Assembly (NCBI RefSeq): GCF_007830115.1
Contig: NZ_VLKP01000003.1
Coordinates: 62,001-126,000, forward strand
Length of the DNA: 64,000 nt
Source: Aerolutibacter ruishenii
Lineage (GTDB): Bacteria > Pseudomonadota > Gammaproteobacteria > Xanthomonadales > Xanthomonadaceae
Direction of reading: 5' to 3'
The position numbers and the translations under genes were made by a program. The notes under the pieces are model-generated. The model had not been told where the DNA came from, did not search any database, and saw only the letters and a list, made by a program, of their open reading frames with translations. Each line of letters begins with the position of its first letter. Within the stretch, counting starts at the first letter, position 1. This document shows positions 25,540 to 33,693 of the stretch, one piece after another.

Positions 25540-26913
25540 ATGAAGCATCCCATCCGCACCGCGGTGCTGGCCGGCGCTGTCGTCGCCTCTCTCGGCCTGT
25601 CTTCCGCGGCGTTTGCCGGCGGTCGTCCGGATCTCGTCATCGCCGGACTGAAGGCCGGCCGTGCGCACCAGGCCAACGAGCTGCTGGTGAAGTTCCGGGA
25701 CGGCACTTCGGCCGCGCAACAAACCGCCGTTCGCCAGGGCATTGGCGCGTCGAAGGTCGACGTCGTGCGCGCCGGCAACAGCCAGCGCGGCGAACTGGCC
25801 CTCATGCGACTGCCCGCTGGGCGCGACCTGGTCGCCACGGTCAGTGCACTGAGCCGGAACGGCGCCGTCGAGTACGCCGAGCCGAACTGGATCTATACCC
25901 ACTCGGCCACGTCCAACGACACCTACGCCGCCAACGGCTCGCTCTGGGGCATGTACGGTGATGCCTCGTCGCCGGCCAACCAGTACGGCTCGCAGGCGGC
26001 CGAGGCGTGGGGCCGGGGTCACACCGACTGCGGCAACGTGGTCGTCGGCGTGATCGACGAGGGCATCTACTACGGCCACGAGGACCTGGCCGCCAACATG
26101 TGGGTCAACCCGTACGATCCGGCGGATGGCGTCGACAACGACGGCAACGGTTATGTCGACGACACCCGCGGCTGGGACTTCGATGGCGGCAGCAACGACA
26201 TCAATTCCGGTGGCGCCAACGATGACCATGGCACGCACGTGTCCGGCACCATTGCGGGCGTTGGCGGCAACGGCAAGGGCGTCGCCGGCGTGTGCTGGAG
26301 CGGCGTGAAGATCATCAGCGCCAAGTTCCTCGGCCGTCGCGGCGGTTCCACCGCCAATGCGATCAAGGCGGTGGATTACCTCACCGACCTGAAGACCCGC
26401 CATGGCATGAACATCGTGGCCACCAACAACTCGTGGGGTGGCGGCGGCTTCTCGCAGGGCCTGTCGGACGCGATCACCCGCGCCAACAGCGCCAACATCC
26501 TGTTCATTGCCGCGGCCGGCAACTCGGCGTACGACAACGACGCACAGGCCAGCTACCCGTCCAACTACCCGCAGGCCAACATCATTGCCGTGGCCTCGAC
26601 CACCAGCACCGGCGGCCTGTCGAGCTTCTCGCAGTGGGGCGCCACCACCGTGGACATCGGTGCGCCGGGTTCGGGCATCTGGTCGACGGTGCCGAAGTCG
26701 GTCAAGGGCGCGGTGGTTTCGGGTTACGCCAGCTACAACGGCACCTCGATGGCCACCCCGCACGTGACCGGTGCCGCGGCGTTGTATGCCTCGTCGCATC
26801 CGGGCGCCACCGCCGCGGACATCAAGTCGGCGATCATGACCTCCGCCGTGCCGACCCCGTCGCTGCAGGGCAAGGTCGTGACCGGTGGCCGCCTGAACGC
26901 CAGCGGTTTCTGA
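25540..26913 (+). CDS. Secreted subtilisin-like serine protease (peptidase S8)
   Basis: A 457-residue exported protease. Signal peptide to about Ala26 (SSAAFA); propeptide with I9-like features (NELLVKFRDGTS, EYAEPNWIY) to about residue 120; catalytic domain with Asp173 (GVIDEGI), His230 (DDHGTHVSGT), oxyanion Asn328 (AAAGNSAYDN) and Ser403 (YNGTSMATPHV). The Asp-containing box reads DEG instead of the commoner DTG/DSG. Cys164 and Cys252 could form a disulfide. DNDGNGYVDDT resembles a calcium loop. There is no C-terminal extension. It is a degradative extracellular enzyme, as is common in predatory or plant-associated relatives. It is isolated by terminators on both sides. Confidence 0.93.
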   Translation: MKHPIRTAVLAGAVVASLGLSSAAFAGGRPDLVIAGLKAGRAHQANELLVKFRDGTSAAQQTAVRQGIGASKVDVVRAGNSQRGELALMRLPAGRDLVATVSALSRNGAVEYAEPNWIYTHSATSNDTYAANGSLWGMYGDASSPANQYGSQAAEAWGRGHTDCGNVVVGVIDEGIYYGHEDLAANMWVNPYDPADGVDNDGNGYVDDTRGWDFDGGSNDINSGGANDDHGTHVSGTIAGVGGNGKGVAGVCWSGVKIISAKFLGRRGGSTANAIKAVDYLTDLKTRHGMNIVATNNSWGGGGFSQGLSDAITRANSANILFIAAAGNSAYDNDAQASYPSNYPQANIIAVASTTSTGGLSSFSQWGATTVDIGAPGSGIWSTVPKSVKGAVVSGYASYNGTSMATPHVTGAAALYASSHPGATAADIKSAIMTSAVPTPSLQGKVVTGGRLNASGF

Positions 26914-26934
26914 TCACGTCGTCCATGCAATACC

Positions 26935-26969
26935 CAAGGGGCCCGGCAAGCGCCGGGCCCCTTGTTTTT
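26935..26969 (+). terminator. Strong intrinsic terminator after the protease
   Basis: A perfect 13-bp stem (26935-26947 with 26952-26964), loop AAGC, followed by TTTTT (26965-26969). Confidence 0.92.
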
Positions 26970-27060
26970 CAGTCCGTGGTGCGATTGTGGGCGCTACCGT
27001 CCTGCTGGCCAAGCCGCCTGCGCGGGCATCGCGCAACTGCCCGTGGACCGGGCGACCCGC

Positions 27061-27066
27061 TAGAAT
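27061..27066 (+). promoter_or_regulatory. Candidate -10 element for dcd
   Basis: TAGAAT 33 bp before ATG 27100, no clear -35. Confidence 0.5.
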
Positions 27067-27099
27067 CGCGGTTTCCGACCGCTGGGTGAGCCCCTCCGC

Positions 27100-27669
27100 A
27101 TGAGTATCAAGTCCGACCGCTGGATCCGCCGCATGGCCGAACAACACGGCATGATCGAGCCGTTCGAGCCGGGGCAGGTCAAGACCGCGGCCGATGGCCA
27201 GCGCATCGTCAGCTACGGCACCTCCAGTTACGGCTACGACGTGCGCTGCTCGCGCGAGTTCAAGATCTTCACCAACATCAACTCCACGATCGTGGACCCG
27301 AAGCACTTCGACAGCGGCAGCTTCGTGGACATCGAATCGGACGTCTGCATCATTCCGCCGAATTCATTCGCGCTGGCACGCACCGTCGAGTATTTCCGCA
27401 TCCCCCGCGACACGCTCGTGGTGTGCCTTGGCAAGAGCACCTATGCCCGTTGCGGCATCATCGTCAACGTGACCCCGCTGGAGCCGGAGTGGGAAGGCCA
27501 CGTCACCCTGGAGTTCAGCAACACGACACCCTTGCCCGCGCGCATCTATGCCAACGAAGGCGTCGCGCAGATGCTGTTCTTCCAGTCCGACGAGGTCTGC
27601 GAAACCTCGTACCGCGATCGCGGCGGCAAATACCAGGGCCAAACCGGCGTGACGCTGCCGCGCACCTGA
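27100..27669 (+). CDS. dcd: dCTP deaminase
   Basis: A 189-residue enzyme that deaminates dCTP to dUTP, the source of dUMP for thymidylate synthesis. Signatures include [14 protein letters not shown], the substrate loop [14 protein letters not shown] and the catalytic Glu138 in [12 protein letters not shown], the same residue number as in E. coli. The C-terminus [13 protein letters not shown] matches the nucleotide-closing tail. In many relatives dcd follows apbC closely (recalled); here the protease gene lies between. Confidence 0.96.
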   Translation: MSIKSDRWIRRMAEQHGMIEPFEPGQVKTAADGQRIVSYGTSSYGYDVRCSREFKIFTNINSTIVDPKHFDSGSFVDIESDVCIIPPNSFALARTVEYFRIPRDTLVVCLGKSTYARCGIIVNVTPLEPEWEGHVTLEFSNTTPLPARIYANEGVAQMLFFQSDEVCETSYRDRGGKYQGQTGVTLPRT

Positions 27670-27695
27670 TCTCCAACGCCCCACCACCCGCCAGG

Positions 27696-27761
27696 AAGAG
27701 GCCTGTGTGCCCAGGCGATTCTCGATATCGGGCGAGAATCGCCTGGGCACACAGGCCTCTT
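27696..27761. repeat. Perfect 29-bp inverted repeat (66-bp hairpin)
   Basis: The left arm 27696-27724 and right arm 27733-27761 are exact reverse complements; the loop is ATATCGGG. It sits between convergent dcd and the small lipoprotein gene, 27 bp from dcd and 12 bp from the other stop. It may terminate transcription in both directions, but the stem is about twice as long as the other terminators in this window. Confidence 0.9.
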
Positions 27762-27773
27762 TACCATTAACCA

Positions 27774-28073
27774 TCATCTCTTCTCGTAGGTGACGAAAAA
27801 CCCCTGCAAGTCGCCATTCTCCACATAGGGCACCACGCTGTGCACCCGGTAGCCGCGTCGGTCGAAGACCTGGTGCACCCGGTTGAGCGAGTTGGCCGCG
27901 CCTTGGTTGCGGAATCCCCACGAGGCATCAACCCAGATCGTCACTGCGGTCATGCTGGCGGCCACGGCTTCGTCGGCCGCGACTTCCGGCTTCTTGCCGA
28001 ACACGCCCGCTTGCGTGGGGAGCGCCATGCAGCCGGTGGCGACGAGCAGGGTGGCGAGCAGCAGGTTGCGCAT
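27774..28073 (-). CDS. Small predicted lipoprotein, unknown function
   Basis: A 99-residue protein not recognised from any named family. The signal sequence MRNLLLATLLVATGC ends in a lipobox-like ATGC (Cys15), and mature positions MALPTQAGVFGKKP follow. The remainder is a compact domain with VTIWVDASWGFRNQG, ANSLNRVHQVFDRRGYRVHSVVPYVENGDLQGFFVTYEKR, with alternating polar/hydrophobic strands suggesting a small alpha/beta fold. The frame extends upstream to 28301, but that part lacks a signal peptide. It lies downstream of the HIT gene with 128 bp between, and convergent with dcd across the long inverted repeat. Confidence 0.7.
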   Translation of the reverse strand: MRNLLLATLLVATGCMALPTQAGVFGKKPEVAADEAVAASMTAVTIWVDASWGFRNQGAANSLNRVHQVFDRRGYRVHSVVPYVENGDLQGFFVTYEKR

Positions 28074-28201
28074 GGATCGGTATCCGCCAGTCAGTTTCCG
28101 TGGGTGGCCAGAGGTGGAGCGGCCGAAGCCCGGAATATAGCCCGGCTGGCGCGATGTGGAGCGATGCATGCGCTGGAAGTTGCCAGTTGCAACCTGGTCC
28201 A

Positions 28202-28633
28202 TCAAGCGCCCAGCGCATCCCGCAGTCGTTGGATCCGGTCGATCAATGTTTCCGGTGAATAGGGCCGTGCATCGGCCGAGCCCCACACCGGCCGCGGCCA
28301 CGCGATGTCATCGTCGTAGCGGGCAATGACGTGCACGTGCAGTTGCGACACGAGGTTTCCCAGCGCCGCCACGTTGAGCTTGTGCGGCTTGAAAGCAGTT
28401 TGCAGCGCGCGGCTGGCGGTGGCGATCTCGCGTGTCAGTTCCGCCTGCTGGGCCTCGTCCAGGTCGATGAGTTCCACCGCGTTCGCCACGCGCGGCACCA
28501 GGATCAGCCAAGGGTGGTTGGCATTGTCCATGAGCAGCACGTCGCACAAGGAAAGGTGCGCGACGGGCTGGGTGTCGTTGGCCAGCTGCGGATGCAGCTC
28601 GAAACGGGATGGGGTGGAGGGTTTGTGGCTCAT
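28202..28633 (-). CDS. HIT-family nucleotide-binding protein
   Basis: A 143-residue histidine-triad protein. The core is LMDNANHPWLILVPRV with VSQLHVHVIARY; His99 and His101 are in place but the third triad position is Ile103, so the motif is HxH-x-I. Fhit/HINT-type members hydrolyse dinucleoside polyphosphates or nucleotide conjugates. This shorter bacterial subfamily with QLHVHVIAR is common in gammaproteobacteria and its substrate is unclear. ATG 28633 has GAGG upstream; it starts 15 bp after the dienelactone hydrolase gene stop, suggesting cotranscription. Confidence 0.87.
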   Translation of the reverse strand: MSHKPSTPSRFELHPQLANDTQPVAHLSLCDVLLMDNANHPWLILVPRVANAVELIDLDEAQQAELTREIATASRALQTAFKPHKLNVAALGNLVSQLHVHVIARYDDDIAWPRPVWGSADARPYSPETLIDRIQRLRDALGA

Positions 28634-28648
28634 CGTGGGCCTCGTGGT

Positions 28649-29317
28649 TCAGTAGGCCGGCCGCAGCGTGCGCTGGAAGAAGGACAGGGTTCGATCCAGG
28701 GCCAGCGTGGCGCTCGCTTCGTCGTAATCGGCGCGCTGGTCGCAGTTGAACCCATGGCCCGCCGGGTAGACGTGAAGCTCCGCCGTGGGCTGCTTGCTGC
28801 GGTGCAGGTCGATGGTCCCGGTCGGAATGCTGGCGTCATGGTCGCCGAAGTGGAACAGCATCGGTGCGTCCAGTTGCTCATCGAGGAACGGTGCGGTTCG
28901 CGCGCCGTAGTAGCTCACGGCCGGCATGGACAACCGTGTGTTGGCGAGGAAGGCGACCGAACCGCCCCAGCAATAGCCGACCACACCCACTTTGCCGGCT
29001 TCCTGGACCACTATCGCCGCAGCGTGGACATCCTCCAGTGCACGGTCGAAGCCCAGGCGATCGACCAGCGCCTTGCCACGCGCCACACCCTCGGCGTCGT
29101 ACTCGAGTTCGACTCCGTGTTCGAAGTGATCGAAAAACGCCGGGGCAATCGCCATGTAGCCGTGCGCGGCAAACGTGTCGCAAACGTGCCTTATGTGCCG
29201 GTTTACCCCGAAGATCTCCTGCACCACGACAAGCGCACCCTTGGGCGGGATGGGGGGGGTGGCGCGCCAGGCCTGGATGCGGCCGGTGGGTGTTTCGAGG
29301 GACATCCATTGGCTCAC
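28649..29317 (-). CDS. Dienelactone hydrolase family protein
   Basis: A 222-residue alpha/beta hydrolase. The triad appears as Cys116 (VGYCWGGSVAF), Asp161 (FHFGDHDASIP) and His188 (YPAGHGFNCD), with the supporting Glu34 in VVVQEIFGV, all characteristic of dienelactone hydrolases. The physiological substrate is unknown; many homologues are general carboxylesterases. GTG 29317 is chosen because AGGAG (29329-29325) lies 7 bp upstream; the open frame to 29359 and an internal ATG at 29305 are alternatives. It is divergent from rimO and cotranscribed with the HIT gene. Confidence 0.9.
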   Translation of the reverse strand: MSQWMSLETPTGRIQAWRATPPIPPKGALVVVQEIFGVNRHIRHVCDTFAAHGYMAIAPAFFDHFEHGVELEYDAEGVARGKALVDRLGFDRALEDVHAAAIVVQEAGKVGVVGYCWGGSVAFLANTRLSMPAVSYYGARTAPFLDEQLDAPMLFHFGDHDASIPTGTIDLHRSKQPTAELHVYPAGHGFNCDQRADYDEASATLALDRTLSFFQRTLRPAY

Positions 29318-29385
29318 GGTCGCGCTCCTGAACGGCTTGGAAGGATGGTACCCCCGCACGGGGCCGGCCGGCAGCCCGGCCCGGC

Positions 29386-29391
29386 TATAAT
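29386..29391. promoter_or_regulatory. -10 element for rimO, overlapping a reverse TATA
   Basis: TATAAT on the plus strand, 48 bp before ATG 29440. On the minus strand the overlapping TATAGC faces the dienelactone hydrolase gene. No -35 is evident. Confidence 0.5.
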
Positions 29392-29439
29392 TCGCCGCCC
29401 GCGGCCCGCAGTCAGGTCGCCCATTCCGTTGGTCCCGTC

Positions 29440-30804
29440 ATGTCCCTGCAAAACCCCAAGGTCGGCTTCGTCAGCCTCGGCTGCCCGAAGGCGCTGGTCG
29501 ATTCCGAGCGCATCCTCACCCAGCTCAAGGTGGAGGGCTACGACCTCGTCCCCACCTATGACGATGCGGACGTGGTGGTGGTCAACACCTGCGGCTTCAT
29601 CGATTCGGCGGTGGCTGAGTCACTGGACGCCATCGGCGAGGCCATGGCCGAGAACGGCAAGGTCATCGTCACCGGCTGCCTGGGCAAGCGTCCGGATGAG
29701 ATCCGCGCCGCACACCCGGGCGTGCTGTCGATCTCGGGCCCGCAGGACTACGCCAGCGTGATGAATGCGGTGCACGACGTATTGCCGCCCAAACACGATC
29801 CGTTCATCGACCTGGTGCCGGCCCCCCGTCGCCTCGGCGACGGGTTCATCGAGGGTGTCGGGATCAAGCTCACGCCCAAGCACTACGCGTACCTGAAGAT
29901 TTCCGAAGGCTGCAACCACCGCTGCAGCTTCTGCATCATCCCGTCGATGCGCGGCGACCTGGTGTCGCGCCCGGTGGACGACGTGCTGCGCGAGGCCGAG
30001 CGGCTGGTGCGCGGCGGTGTGAAGGAACTGCTGGTGGTGTCGCAGGACACCTCGGCCTACGGCGTGGACCTGAAGTACGCCGAGCGCGAATGGCGCGGCA
30101 AGGCCTACCAGACGCGGATGAAGGCGTTGTGCGAAGGCCTGGGCGAGCTGGGCGTATGGTCGCGCCTGCACTACGTCTACCCGTATCCGCACGTGGACGA
30201 CGTGATCCCGCTGATGGCCGAGGGCAAGGTACTGCCGTACCTGGACATCCCGTTCCAGCACGCCAGTCCGCGCATCCTCAAGCTGATGAAGCGCCCGGGC
30301 GCGGTCGACAAGACCCTGGAGCGCATCCAGAACTGGCGCTCGATCGCGCCGGACATCACACTGCGCTCGACCTTCATCGTCGGCTTCCCCGGCGAGACCG
30401 AGGCGGAATTCGAGGAACTGCTCGACTTCCTGGACGAGGCGCAGCTGGACCGCGTGGGCGCGTTCGCCTACTCGCCGGTGGAGGGCGCGGCGGCCAACGC
30501 GCTGCCCGACGCGGTGCCGGAAGAGGTCAAGCAGGAGCGTCTGGCGCGCTTCATGGAGCGGCAGTCCGAGATTTCCGAGGCCAAGCTTGCCGCCAAGGTG
30601 GGCAGCGTGCAGCGCTGCCTGGTCGATGCGCTCGATGGCGACCTGGCCATTGCCCGCTCGATGGCCGACGCGCCGGAAATCGACGGCCTAGTACAGATCC
30701 AGAACGGCTTCGAGGCTGGGCTGAAGGTGGGCGAGTTCGTCGACGTCGAAATCATGGGCAGCGACGAGCACGACCTGTACGGCGAAGTCGCGTTCGACGA
30801 TTGA
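29440..30804 (+). CDS. rimO: Ribosomal protein S12 methylthiotransferase
   Basis: A 454-residue radical-SAM enzyme that methylthiolates an aspartate of ribosomal protein S12. The N-terminal UPF0004 domain has cluster cysteines Cys15 ([12 protein letters not shown]), Cys51 (NTCGFI) and Cys80 (VTGCLG). The radical-SAM triad is Cys158/162/165 ([11 protein letters not shown]). A C-terminal TRAM domain ends with [26 protein letters not shown] separates RimO from its paralogue MiaB. It is monocistronic by appearance, divergent from the hydrolase and convergent with greB. Confidence 0.96.
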   Translation: MSLQNPKVGFVSLGCPKALVDSERILTQLKVEGYDLVPTYDDADVVVVNTCGFIDSAVAESLDAIGEAMAENGKVIVTGCLGKRPDEIRAAHPGVLSISGPQDYASVMNAVHDVLPPKHDPFIDLVPAPRRLGDGFIEGVGIKLTPKHYAYLKISEGCNHRCSFCIIPSMRGDLVSRPVDDVLREAERLVRGGVKELLVVSQDTSAYGVDLKYAEREWRGKAYQTRMKALCEGLGELGVWSRLHYVYPYPHVDDVIPLMAEGKVLPYLDIPFQHASPRILKLMKRPGAVDKTLERIQNWRSIAPDITLRSTFIVGFPGETEAEFEELLDFLDEAQLDRVGAFAYSPVEGAAANALPDAVPEEVKQERLARFMERQSEISEAKLAAKVGSVQRCLVDALDGDLAIARSMADAPEIDGLVQIQNGFEAGLKVGEFVDVEIMGSDEHDLYGEVAFDD

Positions 30805-30850
30805 GGGTGCTGGGTATCCGGCGTCGCGGATGCCTTGTCGTGATGGTTGT

Positions 30851-30890
30851 GCCGGGCCGGGCCGGGCCGGGCCGGGCCGCGCCGCGCCGC
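30851..30890. repeat. Pentanucleotide tandem repeat (GCCGG)5(GCCGC)3
   Basis: Eight contiguous 5-bp units: five GCCGG then three GCCGC, in the gap between the convergent rimO and greB stops. Units of 5 bp in non-coding DNA are prone to slippage. Confidence 0.9.
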
Positions 30891-30903
30891 TGGGCGGCGG
30901 TCG

Positions 30904-31407
30904 TCAGCCGGAGTAGGCCACCGCGACGATCACGTAACGCTGTACTCCACCAGGCAGTTGCGCCTCGAACTCGTCATCCAGCCGCTTCTTCAGCATCGCC
31001 CGTGCCAAGGGCGAGTCGATGCTGATCCAGCCCAGTCGGGCATCGGTCTCGTCGGGTCCGACGATCCGGTACTGCACGCATTCTCCGCTGGTGCAGTGCT
31101 CGATCTCGACCCGCGCACCGAAGTACACCGCATCCGGATCAGACGGCGCGCTGTCCACCACCCGCAGCGAGGGCAGGCGTTTGCTGAGGTAGCGAACCCT
31201 GCGGTCGATTTCCCCCAGCTGCTTCTTGCGGTAGGTGTATTCCGCGTTCTCGGAGCGGTCGCCCTCGGCGGCGGCGGCGGCCAGCGCCTTCACCACCTCG
31301 GGCCTCCGCACCTTCCATAACTCGTTGAGCTCGTCGCGCAGGCGCTCAAAGCCCTTGCGAGTGATCACCGCGGTGGAAGACGGAACAGGTGGGCGCCAAC
31401 GTGCCAT
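30904..31407 (-). CDS. greB: Transcription elongation factor GreB
   Basis: A 167-residue factor that rescues backtracked RNA polymerase by stimulating transcript cleavage. The N-terminal coiled coil runs from [18 protein letters not shown] to [19 protein letters not shown] and carries the acidic tip [11 protein letters not shown]. The C-terminal FKBP-like domain has [24 protein letters not shown] and [20 protein letters not shown] and the basic Arg-rich N-terminal patch favour GreB over GreA. It is followed by the NlpE-like gene upstream on the same strand and is convergent with rimO. Confidence 0.95.
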   Translation of the reverse strand: MARWRPPVPSSTAVITRKGFERLRDELNELWKVRRPEVVKALAAAAAEGDRSENAEYTYRKKQLGEIDRRVRYLSKRLPSLRVVDSAPSDPDAVYFGARVEIEHCTSGECVQYRIVGPDETDARLGWISIDSPLARAMLKKRLDDEFEAQLPGGVQRYVIVAVAYSG

Positions 31408-31487
31408 GCGAATGAGGATTGCGTTCCGGGAGTGCCCTGGATGGGCGGGGCCAGGCCGCGCGACGGGTTACGCCGCGAGGCACGCCG

Positions 31488-32000
31488 TTACTTGGCTTCG
31501 CGCTTCAGGCTGTAGTTGAGTTTGCTGTCCGTCGGCTTGCCGTCCCGGTCGAGCAGGCGAATCTCGTCGCTGGAGACAATCTCGAAGCTGCGGTCCTGCT
31601 CGGACTTGCTGTTGGGGTCAAGCAGCACACGCTTGCCACCGTCTTCCACGGTCCAGGTGCCTTCAACCACGACTGGCGAGTCGGCTTCACCCTGGTAAGT
31701 CTCGGTCAGCGTGAACGCGCCATCCACACCCAGTTCCAGGCGCGTATCAATGCCTGGGCAACTGGCGCAGGGCAGGATGCCGGTGAACGTGCCCGGGAAC
31801 GCTTTCATGTCCACGTCGCCGCTCTTGGCGGTCAGGTCGCTGTGGGACGCCTGGACCGTTGCCTCCGGTGCCGGCGCGGGTGCAGGTTCGGCGACGGCGG
31901 CGGCGGCGGGGGTGGCAGGCGCAGGCTCGGCCTGCTGCTTGCAGGCGGCCAGGGACAGGGCCAGCAGGCCCAGCGCCAACGAGGTCACGATGCGGTTCAT
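31488..32000 (-). CDS. NlpE-like lipoprotein
   Basis: A 170-residue lipoprotein: signal peptide with lipobox LSLAAC (Cys20), an Ala/Pro-rich linker (about 22-55), then an NlpE N-terminal-type domain. The hallmark is PGTFTGILPCASCPGIDTRL, containing the CxxC pair, followed by TETYQGEADSPVVVEGTW and LDRDGKP. In E. coli NlpE senses lipoprotein traffic, surface contact or copper stress and activates Cpx; here only the N-terminal domain is present, and no Cpx genes are nearby. AGGAGT precedes ATG 32000. It shares orientation with the HerA-like ATPase gene, 41 bp downstream of it. Confidence 0.85.
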   Translation of the reverse strand: MNRIVTSLALGLLALSLAACKQQAEPAPATPAAAAVAEPAPAPAPEATVQASHSDLTAKSGDVDMKAFPGTFTGILPCASCPGIDTRLELGVDGAFTLTETYQGEADSPVVVEGTWTVEDGGKRVLLDPNSKSEQDRSFEIVSSDEIRLLDRDGKPTDSKLNYSLKREAK

Positions 32001-32041
32001 GGGTACGAAGACTCCTTGTTCGTAGATCTATCGAGGAACTG

Positions 32042-33571
32042 TCAGCGGCGGCGGTTGCTGCTGCCACCCAGGATGCCGCCCAGCAGGCCTCGCATGATCT
32101 GCCGGCCGATCTGGTTGCCGACGGTGCGGGCGGTCTGCTTGGCCATGGTTTCCACCATGCCCTGGCGGCGCTTGGTGCCGAACACGGCGTCCTTTACCGC
32201 CTGGCCGAAACCACCTTCCTCGGCGTCATCCTGTTCGCGCGTCTTTGCCGGTGGTGCCTTGGCCTGCTCCGCGGCGGTCTCCGCCTTCTTCGCCAGCATC
32301 TCGGCGGCGGATTCGCGATCCACGGTGGTGTCGTACTTCGCGCCCACCGGGCTGCCCGCACGCACCTGCGCACGTTCGGCTTCGGTGATGGCGCCCATGC
32401 GGCAGCGTGGCGGTGCGACCATCGTGCGCTCCACAGGCATCGGCACGCCCTTGTCCTGCAGCGTGGATACCAGCGCTTCGCCTGTGCCGAGTTGCGAGAT
32501 CGCCTCGGCCACGTCCAGGTTCGGGTTGGCGACGAAAGTTTCCGCGGCGGTCTTCACAGCCTTCTGGTCGCGTGGCGTGAAGGCGCGCAGGGCATGCTGC
32601 ACGCGGTTGCCCAACTGGCCGAGGATGTCATCGGGCACGTCGTCGGGGAATTGCGAGCAGAAATAGACGCCCACGCCCTTTGAGCGGATGATGCGAACCA
32701 CCTGCTCCACGCGCTGCTGCAGTGCCGGCGGTGCGTCATCGAACAGCAGGTGCGCCTCGTCGAAAACGAATACCAGCTTGGGCTTGTCCAGGTCGCCCAC
32801 TTCCGGCAGCGACTCGAACAGCTCGGAAAGCAGCCACAACAGGAAGCTGGAGTACAGGCGTGGCTTCAGGATCAACTGGTCGGATGCGAGGATGTTGATC
32901 ACGCCACGGCCATCGGGCGTGGTGCGCATCAGGTCCGTCAGTTCCAGCGCCGGCTCCCCGAAGAAACGGTCTCCGCCCTCCGTCTCCAGGCGCAGCAGGG
33001 CGCGCTGGATGGCGCCTACCGACTGCGTGCTGACCAGCCCATACGAGGTGGAGATGTCCTTGCGCTCGTCGGCGACCAGGCCAAGCAATGCGCGCAGATC
33101 CTTGAGATCCAGCAGCAGCAGGCCGCGGTCGTCGGCCAGCTTGAACACGATGTCGAGCACGCCACTCTGGGTGTCGTTCAGCTCCAGGATGCGGGCCAGC
33201 AGCGCGGGCCCCATCTCACTGACCGTGGTGCGTACCGGATGGCCCAACTTGCCGAACAGGTCCCAGAAAACCGTCGGGTTGCCCTCGTTGTGGTAATCGG
33301 TGATGCCGAGCTGCTGCACGCGTGCCTGCAACTTCTCGTTCAGCGTGCCCGGCATGGCGAGACCCGCCACGTCGCCTTTCACGTCCGCCAGGAAGACAGG
33401 TACCCCGAGTCGCGAAAAGCCCTCCGCCAGCGTCATCAGCGTCACCGTCTTGCCGGTGCCGGTGGCGCCTGCCACCAGGCCATGGCGATTGCCGAACTTC
33501 GGCTGCAGGTAGACGTTGCCGCTGTCAGGGGTAGTGACCGATTTGCCGACCAGAATGGGGTCCATAGGCAT
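32042..33571 (-). CDS. HerA-like ATPase of the DUF853 (YjgR) family
   Basis: A 509-residue P-loop protein. Walker A is GATGTGKT (35-42), followed by VFLADVKGDVAGLA; Walker B is LVFVFDEAHLLFDD, and an Arg-rich sensor region QVVRIIRSKGVGVYF comes after it. Order and spacing match YjgR/DUF853, related to HerA/FtsK-type hexameric pumps, but cellular function is unknown. The Ala/Lys-rich segment at about 420-460 and the Gly/Arg tail GGILGGSSNRRR are low-complexity. TAGAAT on the minus strand (33599-33594) is a likely -10. The start is ATG 33571, with a second ATG two codons on. Confidence 0.92.
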   Translation of the reverse strand: MPMDPILVGKSVTTPDSGNVYLQPKFGNRHGLVAGATGTGKTVTLMTLAEGFSRLGVPVFLADVKGDVAGLAMPGTLNEKLQARVQQLGITDYHNEGNPTVFWDLFGKLGHPVRTTVSEMGPALLARILELNDTQSGVLDIVFKLADDRGLLLLDLKDLRALLGLVADERKDISTSYGLVSTQSVGAIQRALLRLETEGGDRFFGEPALELTDLMRTTPDGRGVINILASDQLILKPRLYSSFLLWLLSELFESLPEVGDLDKPKLVFVFDEAHLLFDDAPPALQQRVEQVVRIIRSKGVGVYFCSQFPDDVPDDILGQLGNRVQHALRAFTPRDQKAVKTAAETFVANPNLDVAEAISQLGTGEALVSTLQDKGVPMPVERTMVAPPRCRMGAITEAERAQVRAGSPVGAKYDTTVDRESAAEMLAKKAETAAEQAKAPPAKTREQDDAEEGGFGQAVKDAVFGTKRRQGMVETMAKQTARTVGNQIGRQIMRGLLGGILGGSSNRRR

Positions 33572-33593
33572 GTCCGTTGGGCTCGTCGGTCGA

Positions 33594-33599
33594 TTCTAA
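33594..33599 (-). promoter_or_regulatory. Candidate -10 element for the HerA-like gene
   Basis: TAGAAT read on the minus strand, 22 bp before ATG 33571, predicting a leader of about 16 nt. Confidence 0.5.
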
Positions 33600-33693
33600 G
33601 CCGCCTCGTGCGTCCAGCGTAGCGGTGCAATTGCGGTTGCCCTCGCCGTTGCAACGGGGCTAACCTGCCAGACCCCTGCAGTGTGTCTCATCC

